This document shows, one piece after another, positions 11,021-21,100 of a stretch of DNA of 64,000 bases (the stretch's first letter is position 1; each line of letters starts with the position of its first letter). Below the pieces are notes generated by a model that was given only the letters and a program-made list of their open reading frames with translations, was not told where the DNA came from and did no database searches. A program made the position numbers and the translations under genes. Source of the stretch: Aquatica leii (lineage: Eukaryota; Arthropoda; Insecta; Coleoptera; Lampyridae); NCBI GenBank assembly GCA_035610365.1, contig CM069435.1:91793389-91857388 (forward strand), read 5' to 3'.

Positions 11021-12769
11021 ATGATAAAAATGTTGCTGTTGAACGTTATTTTTTTTACGTTAGTTGATGCTTTTGTAATTAAGAAACAAGAACTTGAACT
11101 TGTACAAAATTGCGTGCAACTAACAATTGGCAATATCTTTCATCCAGATGATACTTTGTTGTTTATGTTTGATGATGAGTGTCCTGTTTTGCGCGGTTAT
11201 ATTGCTAATCCCAGTATGGTTGCCGATTTAAGAAAAGACATTGCAATTCTTAACTCGACTATTGGACACAAACAGAATTTTGTAATTTATTCGTCTAACT
11301 TTGAAGCTATACATTCGGTAGTGTTTAAACTTTACCATAGTAAGCTTTGGAAAAATAATAAGAGTCCGTCGAGAACAATTCTGCTCATTACCTCGATCGC
11401 GGAAGTTTACAATTTGTCTAAGGTTTTCGAACTGTTATGGGAAGTAAAACTTGTTAATGTAGTGGTGTTAACATACGACTTATCTTCAAAAGACGGCTGT
11501 ACAAAACTTGTTGTTGGTGATCCTCAAGCAACTCCAAATCAATGTGGAACAAAAGCAAAGTTGCTGATTACATACAGTTGCAGTGAGGGTAATCTGATAA
11601 AATTTCCAAAGCTTCTAAGAAAGCACGGCAATTGTAATCTAACGGTTCGTTATTGGTCACCGTCACAGTTAATGGCCAATATAAGCAAAGCTACATCTGC
11701 AAGTTTATATACAATTAATACAATTGCGAACTATCTAAATATGACCTTAATATGGCAATTTAGAACTAGTGAAAATACATACTGGTTGAATATGTTTTCT
11801 ATTCAAGAAGGATGGCTTAGATCATGTCACGTAAATGAAGCATGTACAAACGTACATTACGTAGACAATTACGTAATGATAGTTCCTGCTCCTAAAAAAA
11901 TTCCACCGATGGAAACTTTAAAACTTGTTTTTAAACGTACAGTGTGGAGTTTAATACTTTTGGTTTTTATATTGACTTCATTAGTTTGGTGGTTATTGAA
12001 AAGGTACAAGCATTGTAGTGACCAACATGATATTACCTTATGTTTTTTGGAAGTTTACTCGATGACTATATTTGGGTTAATTAACAAGACTCGATTATTA
12101 TTAGTTTTTAAGTGTTTATTTCTTTCTTATGTGATTTATTCAATTCACATTCAAGCAGTGTTTAGTAGTAAACTCGTCACTCTTTTAACAATTCCACAAT
12201 ATGAAAAACCAATTGAAACATTAGAAGAATTAGCCGAGTCGAACAACTCAATAATAAGTACGAACCGATATTTTAAAGTTGAAGCTTTTACTGATACTAC
12301 TGGTGTTTGTCATAAAATTCAAAAAAAGATTATTAAGCTCGATGTAGACGACCTACGAAGCTTGTTGAAATCAGAGAAATCGGCAATTAATTACACTATT
12401 CTTATAAATCAAGATTTGTTACAGCAAGTAATGCAAACTTATAAGAGAAAATATTATTATTTTGTCGATAACTCATTGACTGGAAGCTTAAGTTACGTAT
12501 ATATGACTTCACCGTCATCGTATTTTACTTTTACAATCAATAAAATAATCGACGGGCTCATCGAATCAGGTTTGTTAGATCAACATAATAAAAACTTTAG
12601 AATTGCGAATAAGAATTGCACAGTTTTGATTAACAAAAATAAAGTGTTGAGTATGGGGGATCTTTATCCTGTGTTTGTGTTTTTGAGTATTGGTTTATTG
12701 ATTGCTTTTGTTGTTTTTATTGCAGAAGTTTTTGTTAGTTACATCACAAAGTATTTAAATCGAGTTTAG
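11021..12769 (+). CDS. divergent ionotropic receptor (IR-A), single exon
   Basis: A 582-residue ligand-gated channel of the insect IR family: iGluR fold, chemosensory dendrite membrane, ligand unknown. It starts with a hydrophobic signal peptide (residues 1-17). The short N-terminal part has a CVQLTIGNIFHPDD block at 31-44. S1 spans to ~305 with NQCG at 173-176 and KKIPPMETLK at 292-301. M1 is ~308-328, the pore region ~337-352 (CFLEVYSMTIFG) and the gating helix 360-390 (IHIQAVFSSKLVTLLT replaces the iGluR SYTANLAAFLT). S2 is ~391-545. The last helix, 549-572 (LYPVFVFLSIGLLIAF), is the usual IR C-terminal membrane segment. Length is normal for divergent IRs, which lack the large amino-terminal domain. 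It is complete, with no stops or frameshifts. It is closest here to IR-B/IR-C (shared FHPDDTLLFMF and IGHKQNFVIY). The exact subfamily cannot be set by eye. Confidence 0.88.
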   Translation: MIKMLLLNVIFFTLVDAFVIKKQELELVQNCVQLTIGNIFHPDDTLLFMFDDECPVLRGYIANPSMVADLRKDIAILNSTIGHKQNFVIYSSNFEAIHSVVFKLYHSKLWKNNKSPSRTILLITSIAEVYNLSKVFELLWEVKLVNVVVLTYDLSSKDGCTKLVVGDPQATPNQCGTKAKLLITYSCSEGNLIKFPKLLRKHGNCNLTVRYWSPSQLMANISKATSASLYTINTIANYLNMTLIWQFRTSENTYWLNMFSIQEGWLRSCHVNEACTNVHYVDNYVMIVPAPKKIPPMETLKLVFKRTVWSLILLVFILTSLVWWLLKRYKHCSDQHDITLCFLEVYSMTIFGLINKTRLLLVFKCLFLSYVIYSIHIQAVFSSKLVTLLTIPQYEKPIETLEELAESNNSIISTNRYFKVEAFTDTTGVCHKIQKKIIKLDVDDLRSLLKSEKSAINYTILINQDLLQQVMQTYKRKYYYFVDNSLTGSLSYVYMTSPSSYFTFTINKIIDGLIESGLLDQHNKNFRIANKNCTVLINKNKVLSMGDLYPVFVFLSIGLLIAFVVFIAEVFVSYITKYLNRV

Positions 12770-13137
12770 TATTTAAAAATCAATCTACATTAATTAACAC
12801 TGTTGTTATAAACATTTAAGTGATCTTATTATCTGCAATACCGGCTGCACACTCTCGCCGAGCATGCTCGACGCCGATTTCGCCGAAAGATTGGGTGCTG
12901 TGATTCAGGTTTAGTAGGTCTTAATTACTTAAAAAAAATTAATTAGCAAAATATATATTTATTTAATGTTAATAAGTATTTATCGATGGTACTTTATTTT
13001 GTTAATAAAGAATGCTAAATAAACTTATTAAATAATAGTAAAACTGTATTATTTATACATAATTTTCTTCTATGACTAACAGATAATAGTGAAACGGTCT
13101 CAAAGTTATTGTTTACTTTAAGACAATGACTAAAGGA
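12770..13137. other. IR-A 3' flank
   Basis: AT-rich. A possible poly(A) signal AATAAA lies near 13003. A short GC-richer patch at 12842-12895 (GCCGAGCATGCTCGACGCCG) looks foreign and may be a transposon scrap, but I cannot assign it. Confidence 0.35.
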
Positions 13138-13411
13138 TGTTGAACATTCTAGAAACAGATAACAAAAATATATAGAAATTATTCATAAGAAGCTGAGGTC
13201 GGTTTTTCGAATTGAGTCGGAAGAAACGTTACAAGGACTTTGTCAGTTTAAATTAGAAAATTATTCGCGGAAAAAAATTATATAAAGTAATATATAAATT
13301 AATGTAAGTGTTTTTCTTAAATATATATTTTATTAGTGTTAGTTAAGAGTAGTTAAATTTAAATCGTGTAAAATTTAGTTTTTAAATACATTAATTTTAG
13401 AAATTGTTACA
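13138..13411 (+). mobile_element. LTR of an unassigned retrotransposon (family L4, copy a)
   Basis: It starts TGTTGAACATTCTAG and ends GTTACA, the usual TG...CA form. A diverged second copy is at 42297-42631, sharing TGTAAGTGTTTTTCTTAAATAT and the ends. Directly downstream, at 13413-13429, TGGTGTCACGTGTGGGG has the form of a tRNA primer-binding site, which supports a 5' LTR. Internal coding sequence is not recognisable; Penelope-like DNA follows. Confidence 0.5.
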
Positions 13412-13412
13412 G

Positions 13413-13429
13413 TGGTGTCACGTGTGGGG
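13413..13429 (+). other. candidate primer-binding site for LTR L4-a
   Basis: TGG at the expected position, one base after the LTR end, begins a 17-bp stretch resembling the TGGTGTCA-type primer-binding sites of insect LTR elements. The tRNA cannot be named from sequence alone. Confidence 0.35.
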
Positions 13430-13639
13430 TTGCGGTTTTAATGTGGAAAGATAAGTAATTTAATATTGCTCCCGTAATATAAAAATTGTGTAGTCATAAG
13501 TTCGTGTTTTATGTGTGTTTACAAACTTAGTTCAGTAACCCTTTTTATTAGTGCAGATTATTTAGCCAATTAATAATAAAGAATCGTCCGTTATTAAAAT
13601 TTAGTGTTATTAAACTTTTTATTCGTTTTATAATTTATG

Positions 13640-14560
13640 CCGCTAACGCGTCTTTACGATTAAGGACACCTTGAACAATTAGTTTAGATCTGCTAAAGAC
13701 AAGTAAAAGGCTTTAACACATTCTGGGATTTACAGGTTTTCCTAGTTTCTGTGGATCAAATTTTATAAGATAGACGGGACGATCTATTGGAGTTAGAGTA
13801 AAAGCACATATAGTTGACTGCAAACACTGCAAAGTTACAAGAACACGCGTGGAACCAAGTACACACGCTTAAGTTTGATCAAACTAAAGTGTTGGTTAGA
13901 ACTCCTTTCTACTTTTCCAGACTAATCCGCAAAGTTGAAGAAATAGAAAAACATCCGTATAATATGATCCGGGAAGACGGTTTAAAACTCAGCAAATCTT
14001 AGATTCTAATACTACACTCTCTAAGACAAAGATCAACTTTTTTGAAAAAGACACTGTCACTGTGACTAATAACGAAGTCAATCAAGCGGTAACGGAAAGT
14101 GAAGGTCCATTAATTACCCGATCGCTAATGATATAATAGCGTCCCTTACACTTTTCCCACTCCAAAGCTGCAAGACGCAAAACGTCAGTTTGTTTAAGTT
14201 CACAAACGACAATATAGCAAAGACCAAGTTCTACTTTTTGTTTTGACTCTCATGAAGAGATTAGGACTAAGCTTAAAAAATATGGGTGTTTGTTTACGGC
14301 GCGGTCTCAGCCGTAAGTCGCTTACAATCGTAACCAAAAAAACTGCAATGGCTTATACTTTAAAGCAGTTTCTTCCGGGTTATGCCGTGAATTTTTAATT
14401 TTTTTAACGTTTTTTTTTTTTATTTTAAGACTGATTCTGTTGTCTCTTGTTATTTATTATATAATGAACGGTTATTCGTCTTCGCTGCACTTGCGCATCC
14501 GTTGAGGTTGTGGTTTTTGCTTAATATTGCCAGCTTCCATGTATTGCTATTAAAGAATTA
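13640..14560 (+). pseudogene. Penelope-like element remnant with GIY-YIG endonuclease (PLE-b)
   Basis: Frames on the plus strand give a degraded copy of the C-terminal end of a Penelope-like protein. A segment related to TLNNWFRSAKD (13670-13710) leads to a GIY motif (13727) and CGSNFIR.TGRSIGVRVKAH, equivalent to the YIGQTGRS...R..EH core of GIY-YIG nucleases. Then HAWNQVHTLKFDQTKVLVRTPFYFSRLIR..EEIEKHPYN...EDGLKLSKS (13830-14002) is the conserved tail of this domain in Penelope elements. A shared 3' region with no clear protein follows to ~14560. Three other loci in the window carry this repeat. Confidence 0.7.
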
Positions 14561-15244
14561 TTATAAGAAGCACGCAGCTCATCGTCATCTCTTTTAAATG
14601 TCGTTGAGTTCTTGTAATGTCGGTGTTTTCAAATATTTTCTTTTGATTGACTGAAAAAACGTTAAATCTTTATCTGTTTTGTCACTATGAACTTTTATTA
14701 ATTGGTCCTTAAGCTTAGAAGGTTTCATTGAATTGTTTCACATCGTTTTATTACTTAGAAGACACATAAGTAAAGTACTTTTTTCTGATGGCGGAATAAA
14801 ACCATATTTCATATATTCAGCACTGTATTGTTTGCATTTTTTCTTCGGCTCACTCATACTGTTATTAAAAAAAAATTTAAAAAGATATAGAAAAATGTAT
14901 ATTTAAAAATTTTTATTTGCAACAAACCACTGTTATTTAAAATATTTTTTTTAAATAGAATCTCTTGATTTAAATATTTGAGATGTAAGGATAAACCTCA
15001 TGAAATGTCACAAATTCTTTAGGTACTCATTGTGTACCATTAATTTTTTAAGAAACAAATAATTCAAACTCAATGAAAATGTAAAATAATAAGCTATAAC
15101 TATACTAAATTAAAAACTCAATATGTCTAACTTCTTTTACAGAATCATTAATAATATATTCTTTAGAAACACATTGGTGCTTACATTCCTTTCTTAAGTT
15201 TTTAATAAAAAAGAAATCCTTAATGAACGTTTAGGGATTACTGT
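14561..15244. other. AT-rich DNA, nothing recognised
   Basis: Low-complexity A/T tracts, with no coding or terminal-repeat signature up to the LTR start. Confidence 0.4.
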
Positions 15245-16405
15245 TGTTACGTGCATAAATTTTAAAATGTAATACCCTATATATTCATTACACTAAACCT
15301 AGATTTCTACTTCCGACGCTCTCTAACGAACTTCGTTTTATTTCACTTCCTGTCAAGACGTTAAACCGTACATTACTTAAAATCGTGCTTGCGATGTCTA
15401 GCTTAATTTTCTAACATCATCGGCGTGTGTTGAAGCGATGATATAAAACGACAATGCGTTTCTATTATTTTATTCATCCCCGAGTAAGCTTTTCCTATTA
15501 GTTTTTAGAATTCATTTTTAATTTCTATGTTAATTTGTTAGCACGACCCGACACGTGTTATCGACCAAATACCTTAATGAAAAAATTATAATTTGGAAGA
15601 CCTACTTTATATCTAAAAGGGAAGTTTTGAGAAGAAAATTTTCTTCGATGTACTGTTACTTACGAATCAATAGACTGCGATATCTTCTTTAATTTAATGT
15701 GTGCAACACCATTCAATAACCGGGTTTTTATTTCTAAATCCTTTTAGCATTAATTAATAGTGTTGTAGATTTTTGCTTTCGTAAGTCATTGTGCTGACAC
15801 CATTTGCTCTGTTCATTAATATTCCAGATCGGTTCAACATGGTAAACGTTTTCTTTGGGCAAGTACTGAATTGTAGGTAAGTCTTATTTAATTTCATTTG
15901 TGTCATCATTAAGGTGTCTAACGAACATTTTGCTTGTTATTCTAATGTGCGTAATTACAATAATTGTTTTAATACCATTTAGGTATTTTCATTAATTATT
16001 TTTGTGTGTCGTATGCTGTTAATCATAGATATTTGTCATTATCAATTTAATTTTTTTTTGCTACAAACACACTATATGAAATTTAAGCTTATGTATTGTG
16101 TGTTGCCGTTACTTCCGGCGTTTACATAACTTTTGTTAACTAATTTACTATAAATTCTTGTGTTCGTTAATAATCGACGATATTTAAATTAAAGTTATTA
16201 CATCTATCTATCTTTCTTTTTTTTTGTCCGTTGAGGATTGCGAACCTGATTTTGTAGCAAGCTTGGAACTTCTGTCTTGATCAAAACAAGAGTTTTTACT
16301 TAGTAAGATCTGGCGATCATTAAATTCTATTTACTTGAACCTCCCCTATCTTCGACTAGTGCGAGTTGACCGAGCAGGGTTTGTAACACCTATAAACGTG
16401 TAACA
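15245..16405 (+). mobile_element. LTR of a retrotransposon, family L2 (copy a)
   Basis: It starts TGTTACGTGC and ends GTGTAACA, inverted ends of TG...CA form, 1161 bp. A canonical primer-binding site follows 4 bp after the end. Other copies: 38837-41639 (+, interrupted by a further solo LTR) and about 45945-47048 (-). At 15745-15760 it keeps the empty site (TAGCATTAATTA) that is occupied in the second copy. Confidence 0.75.
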
Positions 16406-16409
16406 AATT

Positions 16410-16427
16410 TGGCGCCCAACGTGGGGT
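16410..16427 (+). other. primer-binding site of LTR L2-a (tRNA-Lys type)
   Basis: TGGCGCCCAACGTGGGG matches 17 bases of the well-known tRNA-Lys(1,2) primer-binding site. Together with its position just after the LTR, this marks a 5' LTR and the start of a retrotransposon leader. Confidence 0.75.
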
Positions 16428-16789
16428 TACAAACCTTGCTCGGCCAACTGGCACTAGTCGGAGATACTTTACTTTACTTGAAGAGTTAACGATTTTAGGT
16501 TGGTACAAAATATATTTAAGTGCCAACAAACTGAAGGGCAGTTCCTTTTAAGCGGCTGCAATCTCAACTCAAATAGAATTTTAATTTTTGGCTGAAAACA
16601 AAACTTAAAAGTAAGATTTTGAAATTTAAAATTATATTTTTTTATAGGGTAAGTAACATATGAGTAACAATGGTCAATGTTTGCAAAATCTAACCTTGTA
16701 TGTTTATATTATAGCTTTTAAAGGAATCAAGTCACTAGTTTGTTGATGTTACCTTTAAACCTGCACCTTCAATATTTTATCAAGTATTC
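16428..16789. other. leader-like DNA after the L2 primer-binding site
   Basis: It includes a 30-bp region (16430-16465) repeating the CTCGGCCAACT..CACTAGTCGG string also found near the LTR end. No gag is visible before transposase sequence begins. Confidence 0.4.
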
Positions 16790-17285
16790 GTAATAATGGC
16801 TAACTAGTTCGGAGGAATTCATCCTGTTCTATACGCTCTTTTGCCTAACAAACATCAAGTAACCTTCGCTCGAATGTTAACCGTCGTACGAGTGTTACAA
16901 GTAGATATCCAACCAAAACAAATATCATGCGATTTTGAACTGAGTCATCAATGCCTTAAAAAAAACTTTTCCGGCAATATAACTTCTAGGTTGCTTTTTT
17001 CATTTCGTGAAAAATATGAAGAAGCATTTGGCTCAATTGCACTTATTGACACCGGATTTTATTTAGCCTTCAAGCTCAAATGGATACTTCTTTGGCTTTT
17101 GCAGCAGAAGAAGCTTTGGATTACGTTTTTGACCTATTGTCAAACGAGTTACAGTTTCTACTTGAGTAGTTCGAAGGTTTTTATCTAGGACGGCCGCAGC
17201 AAAGGGGAAATAGAAGACGCCAACCGTTATCTTCAACGTCACTTTGGAATAGCTACAACAGAGTCGCTCGATCTTCTTTCTATAT
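16790..17285 (+). pseudogene. MULE transposase remnant (FLYWCH-associated type)
   Basis: The plus strand gives EFIP.FYTLLPNKHQVTFARMLTVV (16815-16880), then IQPKQISCDFELSHQCLKKNF (16905-16970), the DDE-bearing DFE motif of MULE transposases. A frameshifted continuation ALDYVFDLLSNELQFLLEYFEGFYLGRPQQRGNRRR (17100-17210) and ..SLWN.YNRV matches the conserved tail (yfe.tYiG....G.RR.p.F....WN.Y.r). The expected GC.FHf..a motif is present only as SRLLFSFREKY. The copy is frameshifted and truncated. It lies where an LTR retrotransposon's gag would be expected. Confidence 0.65.
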
Positions 17286-17456
17286 TTAAATTCTTGAATT
17301 AAGAGTTGCTAGGGCTATGGGGTTGATGTGTAAATGTCAAGTTTGACATCAAAAGCTGTCCTCCAAAAATCAAGAATTGACTTGTTCAAGCGTTTTGTTT
17401 AAGAAACTAGTCTACATGTCTCAAAACAGAGATGTTTTCTTTTCAATGGCCCACCT

Positions 17457-17877
17457 TGTATAATGCTGCAGCACTGTGTTTGTTGACTCTAACACTGTAA
17501 TTGATAATGCATCTATAATGGTAGTTACATCGTCCACTAGACCGTTTAAATATTTTTCTTATTATTATCCACATGACATAAACAAAAATATGAATACAAT
17601 TACCACCCACACGACTGGCTTAAACGCAATTTTTAACACAGCCATTTTTAATGGTAGTGGAATTGCAAGTAGTCGAGCTTTAAGCCACATTGATTTTCAG
17701 CAGCGGTTGGGTCAATATAATATAATTTAGAAGATCCAACTGCGTTGTAAGTTAGTAAAACCATGTTCAACATACAGTTACTCCATAGCTCTTTAAATAT
17801 TTTTAGTGGAGAACTAAACATATGTAATAAATAGAACATTTTTGCTAGCCGGTATTGGCTTAAACGCTGTTAAGTAC
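17457..17877 (-). pseudogene. ionotropic receptor pseudogene fragment, related to IR-D
   Basis: Reading leftward, 17839-17655 encodes ...FKELWSNCMLNMVLLTYNAVGSSKLYY.DPTA.ENQCGLKLDYL, aligning with IR-D residues ~128-184. The coding sequence then jumps directly to the M1/pore region (about 17650-17460), aligning with IR-D residues ~297-358: MAVLKIAFKPVVW, then DALSITVLESTNTVLQHY. About 110 codons of S1 are deleted. A 4-bp deletion within M1 shifts the frame, and both gene ends are missing. Mariner-like sequence on the opposite strand adjoins it at 17878. Confidence 0.8.
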
Positions 17878-18298
17878 ATAAAAATGTGCTTTACGTGCGA
17901 CTACTGCGTTACTGGTAATATTTTTGGATTTGAAAACACAACCAAGTCGTTGGCTGTTCAAATTCTGGAAGATCAAATAGATAACAAACCGCGATTAAAT
18001 GCAAATCTGCTTTACTTTCAACTACATAGTGTTCCATCGCATAATGCCGTGCAAACCACAGACAGTGGCTAGATCAACATTATCCAAAAAAATTAATTGG
18101 TTGCAGAGGAGCAATCGAGTGACTATTGCAAACGCTTGGTTTGACACTGCTAGTTTTGTTTTTATGGTGCCACATCAAATCAATCGTTATAAGACAAACT
18201 CAGTAGATCTACAAGAGTTACGGCTACAAACTATCGATTTTTGTCGTTCTATCACTCGTGAGACATTCCAAAAAGTGAGTCAAGAAGTTAAATTTTGA
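17878..18298 (+). pseudogene. mariner-family transposase remnant (C-terminal half)
   Basis: Across two frames the sequence follows the second half of a mariner/DDE_3 transposase. ENTTKSLAVQILEDQIDNKPR..ANLLYFQ is followed by a degraded version of QQDGAPPHNAVQT (here LHSVPSHNAVQT, second catalytic Asp lost). Later comes YKTNSVDLQELRLQTIDFCRSITRETFQKVSQEVKF and a stop. The fragment at the left window edge is a sister copy of the tail. It is dead. Confidence 0.65.
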
Positions 18299-18319
18299 CT
18301 ATTTTTCTGTTTAAAAAAA

Positions 18320-19019
18320 TGGTGTGGTCACCACACGACTTTCCTATAAGAAATGATAAAGAAATGTCTACATATTTTTTTTAAGGTTATGTTGTCATAT
18401 AACTAGTTTAAAGTGATATATACACGTTTGTATTGATTTCCTAGCATGCTATAATTTTTCTTCCAGATTTTATTAAGATATAACCGTAATATGGCAAATC
18501 GAGCTAATGTTGTCATATCCACTAACTCTCTATATTCAAGATATGAATTTTTTTCTAAAAAAATCGTTGAATGCAGGATTTGAAGCTATATTATATTTGT
18601 GAATTCATTTTAAATTATAAATAAAATATCTAATAAACTGTTAATGTTATAATTTGTTTTATTTGAATAAATTGTTACAAAAAATTATCTCTAAGAAACT
18701 AAAAATAATTCGAATAATTTAGATAGGTACAAAATTATATAAAAAAACATATTAAAAATGGCGGATACACCTACTCTTGGTTTCTTTATCTTTTGATAAA
18801 ACCAAGAGAATTTGAAAATCCAGCTCCATACCAAATTTCAAGTTACTAAGACTTTTGGTTCAAGAGTTATCGTGGGTACATCGTTATACACACACAGACA
18901 CCCAAATTTTTTTGTCAAAAATACATTTTTCCGATTCAAGAGATCTTAAAACGTAAAATTATGCAAAAAAAATTGTTTTAAAGAAAAATTGCGATCGCGA
19001 TACTTTCCTTATAGGAAAG
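18320..19019. mobile_element. 700-bp hairpin-ended non-autonomous element (family M1, copy a)
   Basis: The insertion can be proved. The sister locus has the empty site at 158-165 (TAAAAAAA), while here TAAAAAAA flanks the element on both sides (18312-18319, 19020-19027). The left end is TGGTGTGGTCACCACAC, a perfect 7-bp inverted repeat around one base, followed by CTTTCCTATAAGAAA. The right end is CTTTCCTTATAGGAAAG, also near-palindromic. Internally, near 18577, the minus strand has a GTTCGAATCC-like box (degraded here, clear in copies b and c). No protein is encoded. Copies b and c lie at 42822-43355 and 50336-50795 plus 63516-63521. Confidence 0.75.
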
Positions 19020-19027
19020 TAAAAAAA

Positions 19028-19640
19028 GGTGAACATTTTTAACAGTTCTTGTAATTACTTTTTCATATAATATTTTACAGTGTATTTTAAAGTGTTTACA
19101 GCATCTGCCAAAACTTTATTATTTTATTAGTTCAAAACTGTCAAGTGGAATGTCACTTTTTAGTATTTCTGGATAGCATTTTTAAAGACTTTTCAACAAT
19201 GTATCAGAAGTAAGGGCTTACAATTTACATTTTTAAAGTTGAGGTCGCCAGGGGTAGGTGTTAGTGTGCTACTGACTATGTCAATTTGGTTCCCCCTCCG
19301 TATTGTCCAAACCGGTTTTTGTAATCTGATATTATTTTTTCTTGTAAATATATTCCCAATCCAAAGTTTTCAAATTGCCTCGCTGTATATTTCTGTACCT
19401 AAACACGCTTTTAAACTGGTCACGGCAGTGTCCAATATATCATTATAAACTTCAATTTCGTATTTCTTATACCCATCAAATAGATCCGTGGTTGATTCTG
19501 TTTCGTCGCACATCCTTTTTCCACTTCTTTTTTCTTTAAAATTGTAGGTCACATTTAAGAACAACATCGATAGAATCTTCAGCTTTTGCGGTTCTTTTGA
19601 GTAAAATATTTTTTAGGCTTAGTTTTAGTTCCTCCTTGAA
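19028..19640 (-). pseudogene. ZMYM1/hAT-like transposase remnant
   Basis: On the minus strand, 19567-19370 is an uninterrupted 65-codon stretch with DLFDGYKKYEIEVYNDILDTAVTSLKA. The rest, towards 19250, is frameshifted. It is the better-preserved sister of 330-740. The block order mariner tail, this remnant, Penelope tail is the same at both loci. Confidence 0.4.
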
Positions 19641-19800
19641 AGGCAGAACAAGAGGCAGGCCTTGAACTTTGTCGTGTTGTCGTTTGTAAACCTTCAGAGT
19701 GGTGAATGTGTGAATAGCGATCGGTTAATTACTTTCTGTTACCGCTTGATCTTTGTTTTATAGGGTGCAGTACTGGTGGTCAAAATTTGTTGAGTTTTAA
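19640..19800 (-). mobile_element. Penelope-like element 3' fragment (antisense)
   Basis: The reverse complement matches parts of the Penelope 3' region (AAGCGGTAACAGAAAGT; CAACAAATTTTGACCACC). It is more deleted than the copy at 735-1040. Confidence 0.45.
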
Positions 19801-19919
19801 ACTGTCTTCTTGGTTTATATCATATGTATGTTTCTTTACTTCCACAACTTTACAGATTAGTCTGGGAAACTAAAAAGAAGTTCTATTCAACAACTTAGTT
19901 TGGTTAAAGTTTAGCGTTT

Positions 19920-21100
19920 ATAAGGCCGCGCTCCACCGGTACAAACTGGCAGTGAAGACAGCGAAATATATCTCATGGCAAAGTTTCGTGAAAAAAAGTT
20001 TGGCGACCTTGGGGATTAGTCTACAGGTTATCCTCCCAAAAGTTCGGGTCGATCCAACCGTGATCCAACATTAAAGACGGCGACAGATACACCATTTCAG
20101 AATTAGACACAATCAAAGTAATAGTTTCCACATTATTCCTGGACGACGATCCCTCGACGGACAATGCCTATCATGCCCAAATAAGATCCCGATCTCTTTT
20201 GCTAACTAATTTCCGACAGGACTGGGTGGTCACTAGCGACGACTTAGCCGCGGTAGCTAGCAAAATTTCTAGAAATAAATCTTCTAGACATTGTAATGTT
20301 TTGCGAACGGTTGTTTTAGATTCTCTCTTATCAACGATCGTTGACCAGTTCAACTCCTGTATAAAAATTGGCTATTTTTCTACCAGCTGGAAAGCTGGTA
20401 AACTAATCACTATTCTAAAGCCCGGAAAGAAGGATCTCGCCAACCCTAACTTGTACCGAACGATAACTTTGTTATCAGAATTAGATAAACTTTTCGAAAG
20501 AACACTTCTGCAAAAGATACACGACGACATTCTGCCTAATGTGTTATTCCATCCTAGTCAGTATAGCTTCCTTCCTGACAAAACGACGACTGACGCCGCT
20601 CGTTGATTAATGACAATTGTACAATCGAACGTTTCCAAGTACAGACTAGCTGTTTTGATAGACATATCTGGAGCGTTCAACAACGTATAGTGGCCCTCTA
20701 TAACCGAAGCTCTAGTCGTTAAGAGAGTACCTGCAGACGCCACGCGTGTCATTCGTAGCTATTTGTCGAACAGACCGATAACTTATTCTGCGAACGTTTT
20801 ACGTTCAACTTTTACGAAACGACTGACGAAGAGTTGACCAAGATTATCCTTGACTCTTGCCAAAATGCCTAAGATCTAGAGCTGGTGTACCGTTCTTTGC
20901 GAAAACACTACCAAAAAGCCACGGCAGACGTAAAACATCAATAGCTTGCCTCGTTCAAGGCCGCGCTTCACCGGTACAACTGGCAGTAAAGACAGCGAAG
21001 TATAACTTTTGGCAAAGTTTCGTGGGAAAAAAAGCTTTGCGACGAATCCTTGGGGGCCATTTTACAGATTATCCTCCCGCAAAACTGTGTAAATAAAAAA
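19920..21100 (+). pseudogene. R1/jockey-like non-LTR retrotransposon reverse transcriptase remnant
   Basis: The main open stretch (20199-20606) encodes the start of an RT domain: VTSDDLAAVASKISRNKS, IGYFSTSWKAGKLITILKPG (the F...WK.a.vv.i.KPGK motif), YRTITLLSELDKLFERTLL and PSQYSFLPDKTTTDA. After a stop, VLIDISGAFNNV..P (20655-20690) is the fingers/palm block, where the family has ALDISGAFDN; the catalytic Asp is retained and the later FADD motif is missing. A pre-RT piece LAVKTAKY.SWQSFV occurs at 19940-20010 and again at 20985-21040, so part of the element is duplicated or scrambled. Stops at 20607 and 20687 and frameshifts make it dead. Confidence 0.7.
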
